This document shows positions 1 through 8,628 of a DNA stretch of 64,000 bases, one piece after another. The stretch's first letter is position 1; each line of letters begins with the position of its first letter. Made by a program: the position numbers and the translations under genes. The stretch is taken from the NCBI GenBank assembly GCA_964352715.1, contig CAYGSU010000011.1, positions 1 to 64,000 of the forward strand, in the 5' to 3' direction. The stretch is from JAVKBW01 sp964352715. Its GTDB lineage: Bacteria; Pseudomonadota; Alphaproteobacteria; UBA8366; Aestuariispiraceae. The notes beneath the pieces are model-generated. The model searched no databases. It saw only the letters and a program-made list of their open reading frames with translations, and had not been told where the DNA came from.

Positions 1-711
1 GTCCAGGCACGCATGAACTCCGAGCGTTTGCCGGGAAAGGTTCTGCTGCCTTTTCTGGATCGTACTATTGTCGGCACGCATGTGCACCGTCTGTCGAAAT
101 CCCGCGTGATCTCGAAAATCGTGGTTGCCACAACGGATTCCACCACGGACGACGAACTGGTGGCGAAACTTGAACAACAAGACATTGAAGTGTTTCGGGG
201 CGCGGAAACGGATGTGCTGGACCGGTTTGCGCAGTGCGCGCAAAGCTATGGCGCGGATATGGTGATCAGAACCACGGCAGACTGCCCGCTGGTCGACCCT
301 GCCTATGTCGACAGGCTGATCGAATTTTTCAAAGGCTTTGACGGTGACCCTAAGCACGGTTCGATTTCGTTGACCCGGATACCGCGTGGATTCGATGCGG
401 AAATCATCGATGGACCGGCGTTACAGGAAGCAGCAAGGCTCGCTTCCGATCCATACGAACGCGAGCACGTCACCCCCTACCTGTACCGGAACGTGCCGGC
501 GGGGTCGTCGATCCAGTATTTTCCGGATATAGAAGCCAGCGATCTGCGGCTTTGCATCGACGAGCCACGGGATTACGAGATGATCTGCGCCCTTGCTGCG
601 CATTTTGGCGGGGCGCTTCTGGATGCCGGTCTGGGCGATATCGTCGCGTTCCTGCGGGCCAATCCCGATATCGCCCGTATCAATGCCGATGTGAAGCAGC
701 GTCCGTCCTGA
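1..711 (+). CDS. Cytidylyltransferase family protein (SpsF/NeuA-like), 5' end cut off
   Basis: The protein transfers a nucleotidyl group, probably CMP, to a sugar or sugar acid for surface-glycan synthesis. The first codons read VQARMNSERLPGKV, the nucleotide-binding start of SpsF/NeuA-type cytidylyltransferases (usually QARMGSSRLPGKVL), so the coding region begins upstream of the window and the ATG at 13 is internal. Further family motifs are RTTADCPLVDP in the middle and an acidic LCIDEPRDYEM segment near the C-terminus, typical of the SpsF branch. About 236 residues are visible, close to the usual full length. It ends 9 bases before the convergent radical SAM gene. The sugar genes at 3.1-6.4 kb suggest a shared glycan pathway, which is inference. 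The exact sugar is unknown. Confidence 0.85.
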   Translation, partial: VQARMNSERLPGKVLLPFLDRTIVGTHVHRLSKSRVISKIVVATTDSTTDDELVAKLEQQDIEVFRGAETDVLDRFAQCAQSYGADMVIRTTADCPLVDPAYVDRLIEFFKGFDGDPKHGSISLTRIPRGFDAEIIDGPALQEAARLASDPYEREHVTPYLYRNVPAGSSIQYFPDIEASDLRLCIDEPRDYEMICALAAHFGGALLDAGLGDIVAFLRANPDIARINADVKQRPS

Positions 712-720
712 TCGAAGCGG

Positions 721-1842
721 TCAGATGAAATTGATATGCGACGGCAGCGGTTGGCCTTCGCCGGGCACAAGGTCCGTCAGGCCTTTGACATGGGCGTCCA
801 GCGCTTCGTTCACCTTGTGCTGAAGGCACAGGGTGCCGCACATTTTCTGGGCGTTGAAATCGGTCGATGCCAGATGCTGCATCACTTCCCAATAGGCATC
901 GGAATTGAAGATATCGCGGAACCGCGTATCGCATATATTGCCGATGTGATAACGCTTGTAGCGTTCGTTGAACAACATGCCACAGGGCGCAATAAGACCG
1001 GATCCTGATATCTGCAGCATAAAAGGCGCACCATAGCACCGCTGGTAGGAACGTTTTGCGCCGGCTTCGATTTTCGACCACTTGATGACGACCTTGTAGG
1101 TCTCGTCGGAATAGGATTCCGCTTCGCGCAACAGATCGGTCATTTCCTCGTACCGGTCGTAGTCGACCCCGAGGTCACCGTCTTCATTATCGCTGCAATG
1201 CTTGATCACCAGATAGTCCGGGCGCAATTCCTTGCCAAGTTTGGCAAGCGGGATGATCTGGTCTGCATCGTCAGGCATCAGCACCATCTGCATGCCGATG
1301 GTAACGCCCAGATTGTTTGCCTTTTTCAGCGCAACCATATCGCGGATGTTCTGGCAGACACGGTCGAAATACTGTTCCTTCACACCCATGATCTCGGCGT
1401 AACGCTTTCTTTCCCCGGCGGAGAAGTTTACGCGCAGATAGGTCAGATAGGGCAGCACATCCGGCAGGCGGGGTTTCGTGAGCACAAAGGCGTTTGTACC
1501 GACGGCCATCGACAAGCCATTCTTCGCCCCGTGCTGAACCGCTTCGACGAAAACCGGCGAAACCGTACTTTCGCCGTCCGACACGAGGCTGACGCCCCGC
1601 ACACCGATTTCAGCGCAATCGTCCAGAAAGTCCTTAATGACCTTCGACGTGATCTGCTTGCGGTCGTTTTCCTGAAGCATCGCATAACAGAAGTGGCAGG
1701 CATAGTTGCAGGCGCGGGTCAGCGCCATATCGATGGTAATCGGGGCGATTCGCTCGCCACGACGCCATTCTTCAATTCTGTCCTGGTGCCACTGAACCTT
1801 GGTGCCGTCGAGAATGAGGTCGGTATGTTCGGTCAACGCCAT
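721..1842 (-). CDS. Radical SAM/SPASM domain protein
   Basis: A 373-residue radical SAM enzyme. The cluster motif CNYACHFC (CxxxCxxC, about residues 46-53) should bind the [4Fe-4S] cluster that cleaves S-adenosylmethionine. After the barrel, a Cys-rich C-terminal region (Cys in QRCYGAP, IAPCGML, GNICDT and KMCGTLC) fits a SPASM extension carrying auxiliary Fe-S clusters. SPASM proteins modify peptides or small molecules by radical chemistry; the substrate here cannot be read from sequence. It starts 18 bases after the stop of the unassigned gene at 1861-3006 on the same strand, so the two are probably co-transcribed. Both lie opposite and inside a sugar-nucleotide cluster, which hints at glycan or lipid modification (inference). 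Confidence 0.88.
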   Translation of the reverse strand: MALTEHTDLILDGTKVQWHQDRIEEWRRGERIAPITIDMALTRACNYACHFCYAMLQENDRKQITSKVIKDFLDDCAEIGVRGVSLVSDGESTVSPVFVEAVQHGAKNGLSMAVGTNAFVLTKPRLPDVLPYLTYLRVNFSAGERKRYAEIMGVKEQYFDRVCQNIRDMVALKKANNLGVTIGMQMVLMPDDADQIIPLAKLGKELRPDYLVIKHCSDNEDGDLGVDYDRYEEMTDLLREAESYSDETYKVVIKWSKIEAGAKRSYQRCYGAPFMLQISGSGLIAPCGMLFNERYKRYHIGNICDTRFRDIFNSDAYWEVMQHLASTDFNAQKMCGTLCLQHKVNEALDAHVKGLTDLVPGEGQPLPSHINFI

Positions 1843-1860
1843 TGCACTAAATTGCCTGTT

Positions 1861-3006
1861 CTATAATCGACGTATCCTGTTTTCGTCCTTTGCGGTTTCG
1901 TAAAGGACAACCAGCTTCCAATCCACGGTCTGTTTCAAAAATCGTTCCAGCCGTCGTATCGTATCCGGTCTGTCCATGGTTTGCACACCCTGCCCGAACC
2001 TGATGAAAACCCGAACAGGCCAGCCGGACAGATCATTGCGAACGTCCAGAAGTTCAATATCGTCAGGTTGCCGACTACCGTCGCCAAGGAACCTTTCAAT
2101 CGCCGTAGCGAGCGCACTATGGCGCTCGCCCTCCGCCATCGACAGCCAAGCCTCAGACGGTGGTTTATCGTAGTCCGGGTGCGCATCGTGTGCCGTTTCC
2201 CTGAACAGCGCCAGCAAATCAGCCGCGCTGTCGAATTCCGGCCCAAGCGACACCGGAACGACAATGCCCGGTAGCGACGATACCGGCAGCGCCCGTTTGC
2301 ACCGCTCGATCACACGCAACAAACCATGCGCGGCGATGTCGGCAACCGGATTGCCGATACTTGTTTCGCAGAGGACCGACAGCAGACCATACAGAACCGC
2401 ATCGTCCCCTGTCACCCCGAACCTCGCTTCAACGATGCCGGTCTTTTCGCCGCATCTGAAGGCCAACCAGCAGGTTTCGGTCTGTCGCAAAATCCAGTCA
2501 TCTTGCTGAACATCTTCAATTCTGGCCGGATTTTCGGCGGAAACATGCGCAAAATACGACCGCCAGACCCGGGGAAGTACCGAGGTTTCCCGTTTCGGGG
2601 CCGACCGGGAAAAGTTTCGGCCGTCAGGACCACGATCCGTCATGTCGCGCAGGCGCGCGTCCGGTACACCCTGGCCTTCCTTAAGCGGCTCTTTCCGGGC
2701 CGATACGGTCAACACCACATTTTCCGGTGTTGTCTGCCAGTCGAGCCTGGCATCGGCCGCTGTCGCAGCCTCTATTGCGCCTTTTCCGTTCTCGGAAAGA
2801 AGGGTAGGCGGTAGTAACAGTTCGACCGTAAGTCCCGGTTCCTGCCCCACCGCATGGACAAAGCCGATCAGGCTGCGGACGGCATCGGGATCCGGCACCC
2901 AAACGGCCAGAAAAGGCTCACTGAACCCCGTTCCTCGAAGATTTTCTGCAACCGACGTGTCAAACAGGTCCAATAAGTGCATATAGTCGAAACGGTAAAT
3001 CTTCAT
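1861..3006 (-). CDS. Unassigned protein, probable partner of the radical SAM enzyme
   Basis: About 381 residues from the ATG at 3006 (MKIYRFDYMH); upstream in-frame starts at 3030 and 3015 are possible. I do not recognise the whole protein. The N-terminal half (FLAVWVPDPDAVRSLIGFV) looks like an alpha/beta domain. The middle stretch around CGEKTGIVEARFGVTG, followed by a helix and GNPVADIA, recalls the core of IscU/NifU scaffold proteins (xVEDARFxGxGC), but the second cluster cysteine is absent, so this similarity is weak. No signal peptide or membrane segment is seen. It precedes the radical SAM gene by 18 bases and is divergent from the sugar fusion gene at 3106. It may deliver substrate or support cluster assembly; that is a guess. 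Confidence 0.75.
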   Translation of the reverse strand: MKIYRFDYMHLLDLFDTSVAENLRGTGFSEPFLAVWVPDPDAVRSLIGFVHAVGQEPGLTVELLLPPTLLSENGKGAIEAATAADARLDWQTTPENVVLTVSARKEPLKEGQGVPDARLRDMTDRGPDGRNFSRSAPKRETSVLPRVWRSYFAHVSAENPARIEDVQQDDWILRQTETCWLAFRCGEKTGIVEARFGVTGDDAVLYGLLSVLCETSIGNPVADIAAHGLLRVIERCKRALPVSSLPGIVVPVSLGPEFDSAADLLALFRETAHDAHPDYDKPPSEAWLSMAEGERHSALATAIERFLGDGSRQPDDIELLDVRNDLSGWPVRVFIRFGQGVQTMDRPDTIRRLERFLKQTVDWKLVVLYETAKDENRIRRL

Positions 3007-3105
3007 TTTATCCATCAAACAGGGCAGCATTGCTTGGTCTAGACAAGAAACTGTGCATACCCACCAAAAAACAAAACACTTTTACGTGTATTTCGGACTA
3101 TTAAC

Positions 3106-4653
3106 ATGACTTTTCATAGCACCAATCAGAATCGCATGACGATCCTCGATCTTCCGACACTGGCATCTACCATGGCGCACCTGCACCAGACAGGAAAGAA
3201 GGTCGTTTTGTGTCACGGCACGTTTGATCTTCTTCATATCGGGCACATTCGCCACTTCGAAGCGGCCAGAAAAAACGGCGATGTTCTGGTTGTGACGATA
3301 ACCGCGGACCGGTTCGTAAAAAAGGGCGTTGGCCGACCCGTCTTCGACCAGACCCTGCGGTCGGAAATGATCGCCGCCCTGCAACTGGTGGACTTCGTTT
3401 CGATAGTCGACGATGCGTCGGCAATTCCCGCCATCGAAGCTGTTCGGCCCACTTACTATGTGAAGGGTTCGGATTACCGCAATGCCGCCGACGACGTGAC
3501 GGGAAAGATTCAGAAGGAACGGCGCGCCGTGGAACGGCTGGGCGGCGAATTGATCTTTACAGACGAAATCGTGTTTTCCTCCTCGTCGCTGCTCAACGCG
3601 CATTTCGGCGCTGTCAGCGACGAGGTGAGAACATACCTTGATGCCCATGCCGAAGGGTCGACCCTGCAGGGTGTCCGTGACCGGCTCGACCGCGCCGGAT
3701 CGCTGAAAACCCTATATGTCGGCGAAGTGATTCTCGATGAATATGTCTATGTCGACACGTTGGGACAGGCCGCGAAGGAAAGCATTATCGCAACCAAGTA
3801 TCGCAGCCACGACGTCTTTGCCGGCGGAGTCATCGCCGCTGCCAACCATGTCGCCGACATCCACGATTCCCTGACCATCTTGACGGCAATTGGACAGGAC
3901 GACCCGCTGAACGACGTCATCAGCGGGCGGTTGAAGCCCGGCATCTCGCTGAAATGCATTAACCTCCCCGACCGACCGACCGTCCGCAAGCAGCGCTTCA
4001 TCGACCGCAGTTACATGCGCAAGATGTACGAGGTTTACTACATGGACGACACACCGATGGTGGCAAATCAGGAAACCGAGTTTCTTGACCTGCTTGCCGA
4101 GGAAGTAGAAAAGGCCGATATCGTCTGCGTTACCGACTTCGGGCATGGGCTGATCAACGACAAGGCCGTAAAGATCCTGACCGAAAAGGCCCGGTTTCTT
4201 GCCGTCAACGTTCAGACCAACAGCGGCAATCGCGGTTACAACCTGATATCGAAATATCCCCGTGCAGATTTCGTCTGCCTCGATGCGCCGGAACTGCGCC
4301 TTGCCTGCGCCGACAAGCATGCCAGCATCGAGGAACTGATCCTTGAGAAAATGGGTACGCTGATCGATGCCCGAAACGCTATCATCACGCATGGCCGCGA
4401 AGGATGCTATCTGAAGAACGATGCGGGGCAGATCGAGCGCATTCCCGCCCTGACCAAGCGCGTTGTCGATACGATCGGCGCCGGCGACGCCTTCTTCGCC
4501 TATGCTGCGCCGCTCGCCGCCATGGGAGCACCGATCCGCGAGATCGCTCTGGTCGGCAATATCGCCGGTGCGCTGAAGGTCGATATCGTCGGCCACAGCA
4601 TGTCCGTCGAGCCGGAGAATGTTCTACGCTATCTAGAGACCCTGCTGAAATAG
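3106..4653 (+). CDS. Bifunctional nucleotidyltransferase-PfkB kinase (HldE-like, domains in reverse order)
   Basis: A 515-residue fusion. Residues about 30-170 form a cytidylyltransferase-like domain with the HGTFDLLHIGH signature (residues 37-47) and a VKGSDY motif. Residues about 190-515 form a ribokinase/PfkB domain with the DTIGAGDAFFAYA signature near the C-terminus, whose Asp is the usual catalytic base. Classical HldE (RfaE) makes ADP-glycero-manno-heptose with the kinase first and the transferase last; here the order is swapped. By family the enzyme would phosphorylate a sugar phosphate at C1 and activate it with a nucleotide. The DegT and GmhA-like genes follow at once on the same strand, so an activated, possibly aminated, heptose-type sugar is plausible. 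Its true substrate and nucleotide are not determined. Confidence 0.87.
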   Translation: MTFHSTNQNRMTILDLPTLASTMAHLHQTGKKVVLCHGTFDLLHIGHIRHFEAARKNGDVLVVTITADRFVKKGVGRPVFDQTLRSEMIAALQLVDFVSIVDDASAIPAIEAVRPTYYVKGSDYRNAADDVTGKIQKERRAVERLGGELIFTDEIVFSSSSLLNAHFGAVSDEVRTYLDAHAEGSTLQGVRDRLDRAGSLKTLYVGEVILDEYVYVDTLGQAAKESIIATKYRSHDVFAGGVIAAANHVADIHDSLTILTAIGQDDPLNDVISGRLKPGISLKCINLPDRPTVRKQRFIDRSYMRKMYEVYYMDDTPMVANQETEFLDLLAEEVEKADIVCVTDFGHGLINDKAVKILTEKARFLAVNVQTNSGNRGYNLISKYPRADFVCLDAPELRLACADKHASIEELILEKMGTLIDARNAIITHGREGCYLKNDAGQIERIPALTKRVVDTIGAGDAFFAYAAPLAAMGAPIREIALVGNIAGALKVDIVGHSMSVEPENVLRYLETLLK

Positions 4654-4662
4654 GCGCCGAGT

Positions 4663-5805
4663 ATGTCCTGTAATCCCATTCGATATGTCGATATCGCCGC
4701 ACAGTTCGACGAACAGAAAGGCGATCTGCTGCCGATCATCGAAACCGTTTTAAAATCCGGCCAGTATGTCGGCGGTTTGGAAATCGAAGCCTTTGAAACA
4801 GAAATGGCGGCTTACCTGTCGGTAAAGCATTGTATCGCCCTGAATTCCGGCACCGATGCGCTCATCCTTGCCCTCGCCGGTCTGGGAATCGGCACCGGCG
4901 ACGAGGTCATCACCCAGTCGAACAGCTTCATCGCCAGCGCCGCCGCGATCGCCCATCTCGGCGCCAAGCCTGTCTTTGCCGATGTGTTGCCGGACCAATC
5001 CATCGATCCGTCTTCCATCCGCGAAATGATAACCGCACGAACGAAAGCGGTCATGCCGGTCCACCTGACCGGGCGAATTGGCGAGATGGATGAAATTTTG
5101 GCGGTTGCCCGCAGCCATAATCTGAAAGTTGTCGAAGACGCCGCCCAGTCAATCGGGTCAACCTGGCGGGGCATCAGAGCCGGTGGTCTGGGCGACGCTG
5201 CGGGGTTTTCCGCCCACCCGCTGAAGAACCTTAACGCGCTGGGCGACGCCGGCTATCTGACCACGAACGACGACGCCTGTGCGGATACCGCCCGGCTTTA
5301 CAGGAACCATGGCATGGCGGACCGCAACACCGTGGTTCGATGGGGTTCGGTTTCCCGTATGGACGCGCTGCAGGCCGCCGTGCTGCGGTATCGACTGAAG
5401 CATCTTCCCGACGTAATCAGGAAACGGCAATGTAACGCGGCCCGGTACCGCAGCCAGCTGGATCGTAGCACCGTCTATTTCCCCAACCCCCGGCCCCATG
5501 CGGAAGACACGTTCCACACTTTTGTCATCCAGACAAACAACCGGGACGGTCTTGCCGCCCATCTCAAGGCGAACGGAATCGATTCGGCCATTCATTATCC
5601 CGTGCCAATCCATCGGCAACCGGCGGCGAAGTCATTAACAGTCAGCGCCGGTGCGTTACCGAACACAGAACGGCAGGCGGGCCGCATTCTGACACTGCCG
5701 ATCCACCAGTTTCTCTCGGAAGCAGATATCGACCGGGTAGCTGCGGCCGTAAACGAATTCGCGCGGCAATCGGACAACACAGCGGAAATGGAAATCAACG
5801 CATGA
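4663..5805 (+). CDS. DegT/DnrJ/EryC1/StrS-type sugar aminotransferase
   Basis: A 380-residue PLP-dependent aminotransferase of the sugar (DegT) family, which usually turns a keto-sugar nucleotide into an amino sugar. Visible signatures are NSGTDALILAL for PLP phosphate binding, VVEDAAQSIGS (Asp159 and Gln162 contact the cofactor) and FSAHPLKNL with the PLP lysine at residue 188. The C-terminal motif AIHYPVPIHRQPA is also typical. It starts 9 bases after the upstream fusion gene and overlaps the next gene by four bases (ATGA), so translation is probably coupled. The keto-sugar substrate is unknown; the neighbours suggest a heptose-derived or related sugar. Confidence 0.9.
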   Translation: MSCNPIRYVDIAAQFDEQKGDLLPIIETVLKSGQYVGGLEIEAFETEMAAYLSVKHCIALNSGTDALILALAGLGIGTGDEVITQSNSFIASAAAIAHLGAKPVFADVLPDQSIDPSSIREMITARTKAVMPVHLTGRIGEMDEILAVARSHNLKVVEDAAQSIGSTWRGIRAGGLGDAAGFSAHPLKNLNALGDAGYLTTNDDACADTARLYRNHGMADRNTVVRWGSVSRMDALQAAVLRYRLKHLPDVIRKRQCNAARYRSQLDRSTVYFPNPRPHAEDTFHTFVIQTNNRDGLAAHLKANGIDSAIHYPVPIHRQPAAKSLTVSAGALPNTERQAGRILTLPIHQFLSEADIDRVAAAVNEFARQSDNTAEMEINA

Positions 5806-6425
5806 GCCTGTCGAGCAAAAAGCCGGAAACCGCTGCCGCCTTCGCGGAGGCCTATTTTACCGATCTCAACCGGGCCGCCGCCAAAATTGACCGAATGGCA
5901 ATCGAGAAAGCCGCCGAACTGCTGGAAGAAACCTACAGGGAAGGCAACATGCTGTTCTGCTGCGGCAACGGCGGGTCAGCAGCTTTGGCGAACCAGATGG
6001 TCTGCGACCATATCAACGCGATCCGACGCGGGACGGATCTGCGCCCGCGCATCGCCTCTTTATGCTCGAACATGGAAACACTGACCGCAACGGCCAACGA
6101 TTCCGGTTATGCAAACGTGTTCGTTCATGCCCTGTCTTCCCTGGCGAAACCAGGCGATGTGCTGATAGCCATCAGTTCTTCCGGCAACAGCGAAAACATT
6201 ATCCGCGCTATCGACTGGGCGAACGGCAACGGAATGCGAACCATTGCGCTGACAGGTTTCGACGGCGGCCACAGCGCCGCAATTGCAGATATCAATATCC
6301 ACGTTCCGGAATCCAACTACGGCATTGTCGAAGACCTTCACCAGTCGATCACCCACATGCTGGCGCAATTCATACGGGCAAAAAACCTGCTGCCATCAGA
6401 AGACTATAGCCGGACAATCTTCTGA
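5802..6425 (+). CDS. gmhA: SIS-domain phosphosugar isomerase, GmhA-like
   Basis: A 207-residue SIS-domain protein. GmhA converts sedoheptulose 7-phosphate to D-glycero-heptose 7-phosphate, the first step towards activated heptoses. Visible family motifs are GNGGSAALANQM, the central SNMETLTATANDSGY, ISSSGNSENI for phosphate binding and a C-terminal EDLHQSITHML helix containing a His in the place of the GmhA active-site histidine. Length agrees with GmhA (about 190-210 residues). The start overlaps the end of the aminotransferase gene. DiaA, a replication regulator, shares the fold, but the sugar neighbours favour the isomerase reading. The last gene of the visible glycan operon; no clear terminator follows. 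Confidence 0.85.
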   Translation: MSLSSKKPETAAAFAEAYFTDLNRAAAKIDRMAIEKAAELLEETYREGNMLFCCGNGGSAALANQMVCDHINAIRRGTDLRPRIASLCSNMETLTATANDSGYANVFVHALSSLAKPGDVLIAISSSGNSENIIRAIDWANGNGMRTIALTGFDGGHSAAIADINIHVPESNYGIVEDLHQSITHMLAQFIRAKNLLPSEDYSRTIF

Positions 6426-6532
6426 TTTTCCAAACGCTTTGCCTCTCTGCAACAGGGTGAAAAATTCTCTCTCTTGCGGCCGAAAAAAACCGGAATAATG
6501 TGGGAATAACACCCCTATTCTGGAGCAAGAAA

Positions 6533-7741
6533 ATGTCACACTCTGCGCATCTGGACGCCGATCTTACAGCCGGAATCGAAGCCGTTCTGGTCGAGTCGCC
6601 GGTGAAGTCCGGTCTGCCCAACGCAACCTACACCTCGGCCGATTTCGTCGAAATCGAACAGCAACGCGTGTTCGCGAAAAACTGGACGGGGATTGGGTTT
6701 GGCAAGGACGTGCCGACTGTCGGCGATGTATTCCCGACCCTGCTGAACGGGCAGCCGCTGCTGATCGTGCGCGACACCAAAAAGGCGGTGCGCGTATACC
6801 ATAACGTTTGCAGCCATCGCGGCGCGATCCTTGTGGAAGAGCCACGGAATTGCAAACGCATCATCAAATGCCCTTACCATGCCTGGTGCTACGATCTGGG
6901 CGGCGCGCTACGGCATACGCCCTGTGTCGGCGGCCCTGACAAGGACACGCATGAAGATGTCGACATGGCGAGTTACGGGCTGAAGGAAGTCCGCAGCCAT
7001 GTTTTCATGGATGTCGTGTTCGTGAACCTTTCCGGCGATGCCGAGGCATTCGAAGACCAGCATCGCAAGCTGATGGAGCGCTGGAAACTCTTCGTGAATG
7101 TTCCGTTGTTCCACGGCGGCGAAAACTCGACTAACGAGTTTTCGCTCAACACCAACTGGAAGCTGGCAGTCGAGAACTTCTGCGAAGCGTATCACCTGCC
7201 CTGGGTTCACCCCGCGCTGAACACCTACTCACGGCTGGAGGATCACGAGAACATCGTGGAATACGGGGCGTTTGCCGGCCAGCGGTCGAATGTCTATCAG
7301 CCGCAACTGTCGCGCGACGGGTCGCACTTTCCGGAAATTTCCGGCCTGCCTCAGGAATGGCATACCGGCGCCGAATACATCGCGCTTTTCCCGAATGTGC
7401 TGCTGATGGTGCACAAGGATCATTATGGCGTTGTAATCATTCAGCCGGACGGGCCGACGACAACGCATGAACGGATGGAATTGTACTATTACGACGAAGC
7501 CTGCGCCGGGTCAGACTACGAAATGCTGCGGCGGTCGAACCAGACAACCTGGCGCACGGTTTTTGCAGAAGATGTCGACATCGTGCAGTCGATGCAGCGG
7601 GGACGCGCTTCCGGCGGGTTCAAGGGGGGTGTACTGACGCCGGTCATGGATACCCCGACCCACTGCTTTCACGCCTGGATGGCCACTGCGTTGCTAAATG
7701 GCGAGGAAACGCCCCAGGCTGCATCGATGGCAGCCGAGTAA
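6533..7741 (+). CDS. Rieske non-haem iron oxygenase, alpha subunit
   Basis: A 402-residue oxygenase counted from ATG 6533, which has a GGAG seven bases upstream; an earlier in-frame start at 6500 lacks this. The Rieske cluster ligands are Cys93 and His95 (NVCSHRGAIL) and Cys113 and His116 (KCPYHAW). The mononuclear iron motif is ENFCEAYHLPWVHP with His221 and His226. The residue three before the first His, which bridges the two metal sites, is Glu218 rather than the usual Asp, as reported for carnitine oxygenase CntA. This and overall pattern suggest the group that oxidises quaternary amines such as betaines or carnitine. No reductase gene is adjacent. The nearby glx-glnT amine-nitrogen operon fits N-demethylation, but the substrate is not proven. 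Confidence 0.88.
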   Translation: MSHSAHLDADLTAGIEAVLVESPVKSGLPNATYTSADFVEIEQQRVFAKNWTGIGFGKDVPTVGDVFPTLLNGQPLLIVRDTKKAVRVYHNVCSHRGAILVEEPRNCKRIIKCPYHAWCYDLGGALRHTPCVGGPDKDTHEDVDMASYGLKEVRSHVFMDVVFVNLSGDAEAFEDQHRKLMERWKLFVNVPLFHGGENSTNEFSLNTNWKLAVENFCEAYHLPWVHPALNTYSRLEDHENIVEYGAFAGQRSNVYQPQLSRDGSHFPEISGLPQEWHTGAEYIALFPNVLLMVHKDHYGVVIIQPDGPTTTHERMELYYYDEACAGSDYEMLRRSNQTTWRTVFAEDVDIVQSMQRGRASGGFKGGVLTPVMDTPTHCFHAWMATALLNGEETPQAASMAAE

Positions 7742-7753
7742 AGGCGCGTCGGA

Positions 7754-8266
7754 TCAATGTAGTACCGTCGACGGTCCCGGTTGCGGCCGGGCCGTCGGCA
7801 GGTCTGACGCTTTCGTCCAGCCGGTCCGGTCACGGACGATTTCAACAATCATGTCCCAGACCGCATAGAACGTCTTGCGGGCTAGCGGGAAACTCACCTG
7901 TTTGCCATTCACCAGACCGATATTGAGCTGTACACGCCCCTGGTCCTTGGGGCTTAACGATATCTTGATGCACAAGACAGGGTCTTCACCCAGTTCGACA
8001 GGCGGCGTGCCACCTTTGTAAGGCCTGGATCGATCAGCCGATTGAGATGCGGCATCTCGTTCGAATTCCACGACGTGCGTTTTAACCACCGGGTCCTTTA
8101 CCGGCGTTGTATGATCTGAAAACTTCCCGGCCAGATCGAGAAATCCCAGGGTCAGACGCCGCGTGAGAACCAGCTTCAGTTCTTTTCCGTCGGCAAAAGT
8201 GCCGGACAGGAACAACCTGTCTTCGACCTCGGAATAGCTTACCCGGAACTGTAATTGCCCTGTCAT
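7754..8266 (-). CDS. Hypothetical protein, beta-rich
   Basis: A 170-residue protein I do not recognise. It begins MTGQLQFRVSYSEVEDRLFL and alternates charged and hydrophobic residues in a way that suggests beta strands (for example GKELKLVLTRRLTLGFL). A linker rich in charged and polar residues (about 60-95) separates two such halves, and the C-terminus is Pro-rich. There is no signal peptide or membrane segment and no cysteine-rich site. It is convergent with the Rieske oxygenase gene, whose stop lies 12 bases away. Coding appears real because the reading frame uses typical codons through its whole length with no competing gene on the other strand. Confidence 0.65.
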   Translation of the reverse strand: MTGQLQFRVSYSEVEDRLFLSGTFADGKELKLVLTRRLTLGFLDLAGKFSDHTTPVKDPVVKTHVVEFERDAASQSADRSRPYKGGTPPVELGEDPVLCIKISLSPKDQGRVQLNIGLVNGKQVSFPLARKTFYAVWDMIVEIVRDRTGWTKASDLPTARPQPGPSTVLH

Positions 8267-8392
8267 CGCGCCAACGTAGCAAATCGGCAGGCAGCAAAAT
8301 ACCCAATTCCAACATCGACCTGCCGCTTTTCGACAGTTAGAGTCGCCGAACCGATGGCGCTATGCCTGAGGAAAACCTTTTCTGGCGCTGAT

Positions 8393-8614
8393 ATGAAACG
8401 AACAGGAAAAGACGCGGATGACCGTCAGACAGGATCGACCGTGCTAGGCCCGGTTCCAAAACGGGATGAACTGGTTCGGTGTTTCGGCGAAGGGCGAATT
8501 GCCTTTCTTCGCACGGACGGCACCATCGATTTCCATGAATCGTCGGACGTGGTCGAAAACGACCGCGTGGCGCACATGTTTTTCAGCTTCACGCCCGGCA
8601 ACGCTTTCAAATAA
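8393..8614 (+). CDS. Small hypothetical protein
   Basis: A possible 73-residue soluble protein from ATG 8393 (MKRTGKDADD) to a stop 14 bases before the convergent cupin gene. Upstream in-frame ATGs at 8255 and 8354 would lengthen it but the extra residues look non-coding. The segment ELVRCFGEGRIAFLRTDGTIDFHESSDVVENDR has normal protein composition. No family is recognised. It sits in a 362-base interval between two minus-strand genes that otherwise shows no feature. Real gene status is uncertain. Confidence 0.4.
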   Translation: MKRTGKDADDRQTGSTVLGPVPKRDELVRCFGEGRIAFLRTDGTIDFHESSDVVENDRVAHMFFSFTPGNAFK

Positions 8615-8628
8615 CACCGCTGGCCGGT

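Noticed and set aside
3712..4596. 294-codon frame opposite the sugar fusion gene
   Set aside because: Shadow of the plus-strand kinase domain, without family motifs.
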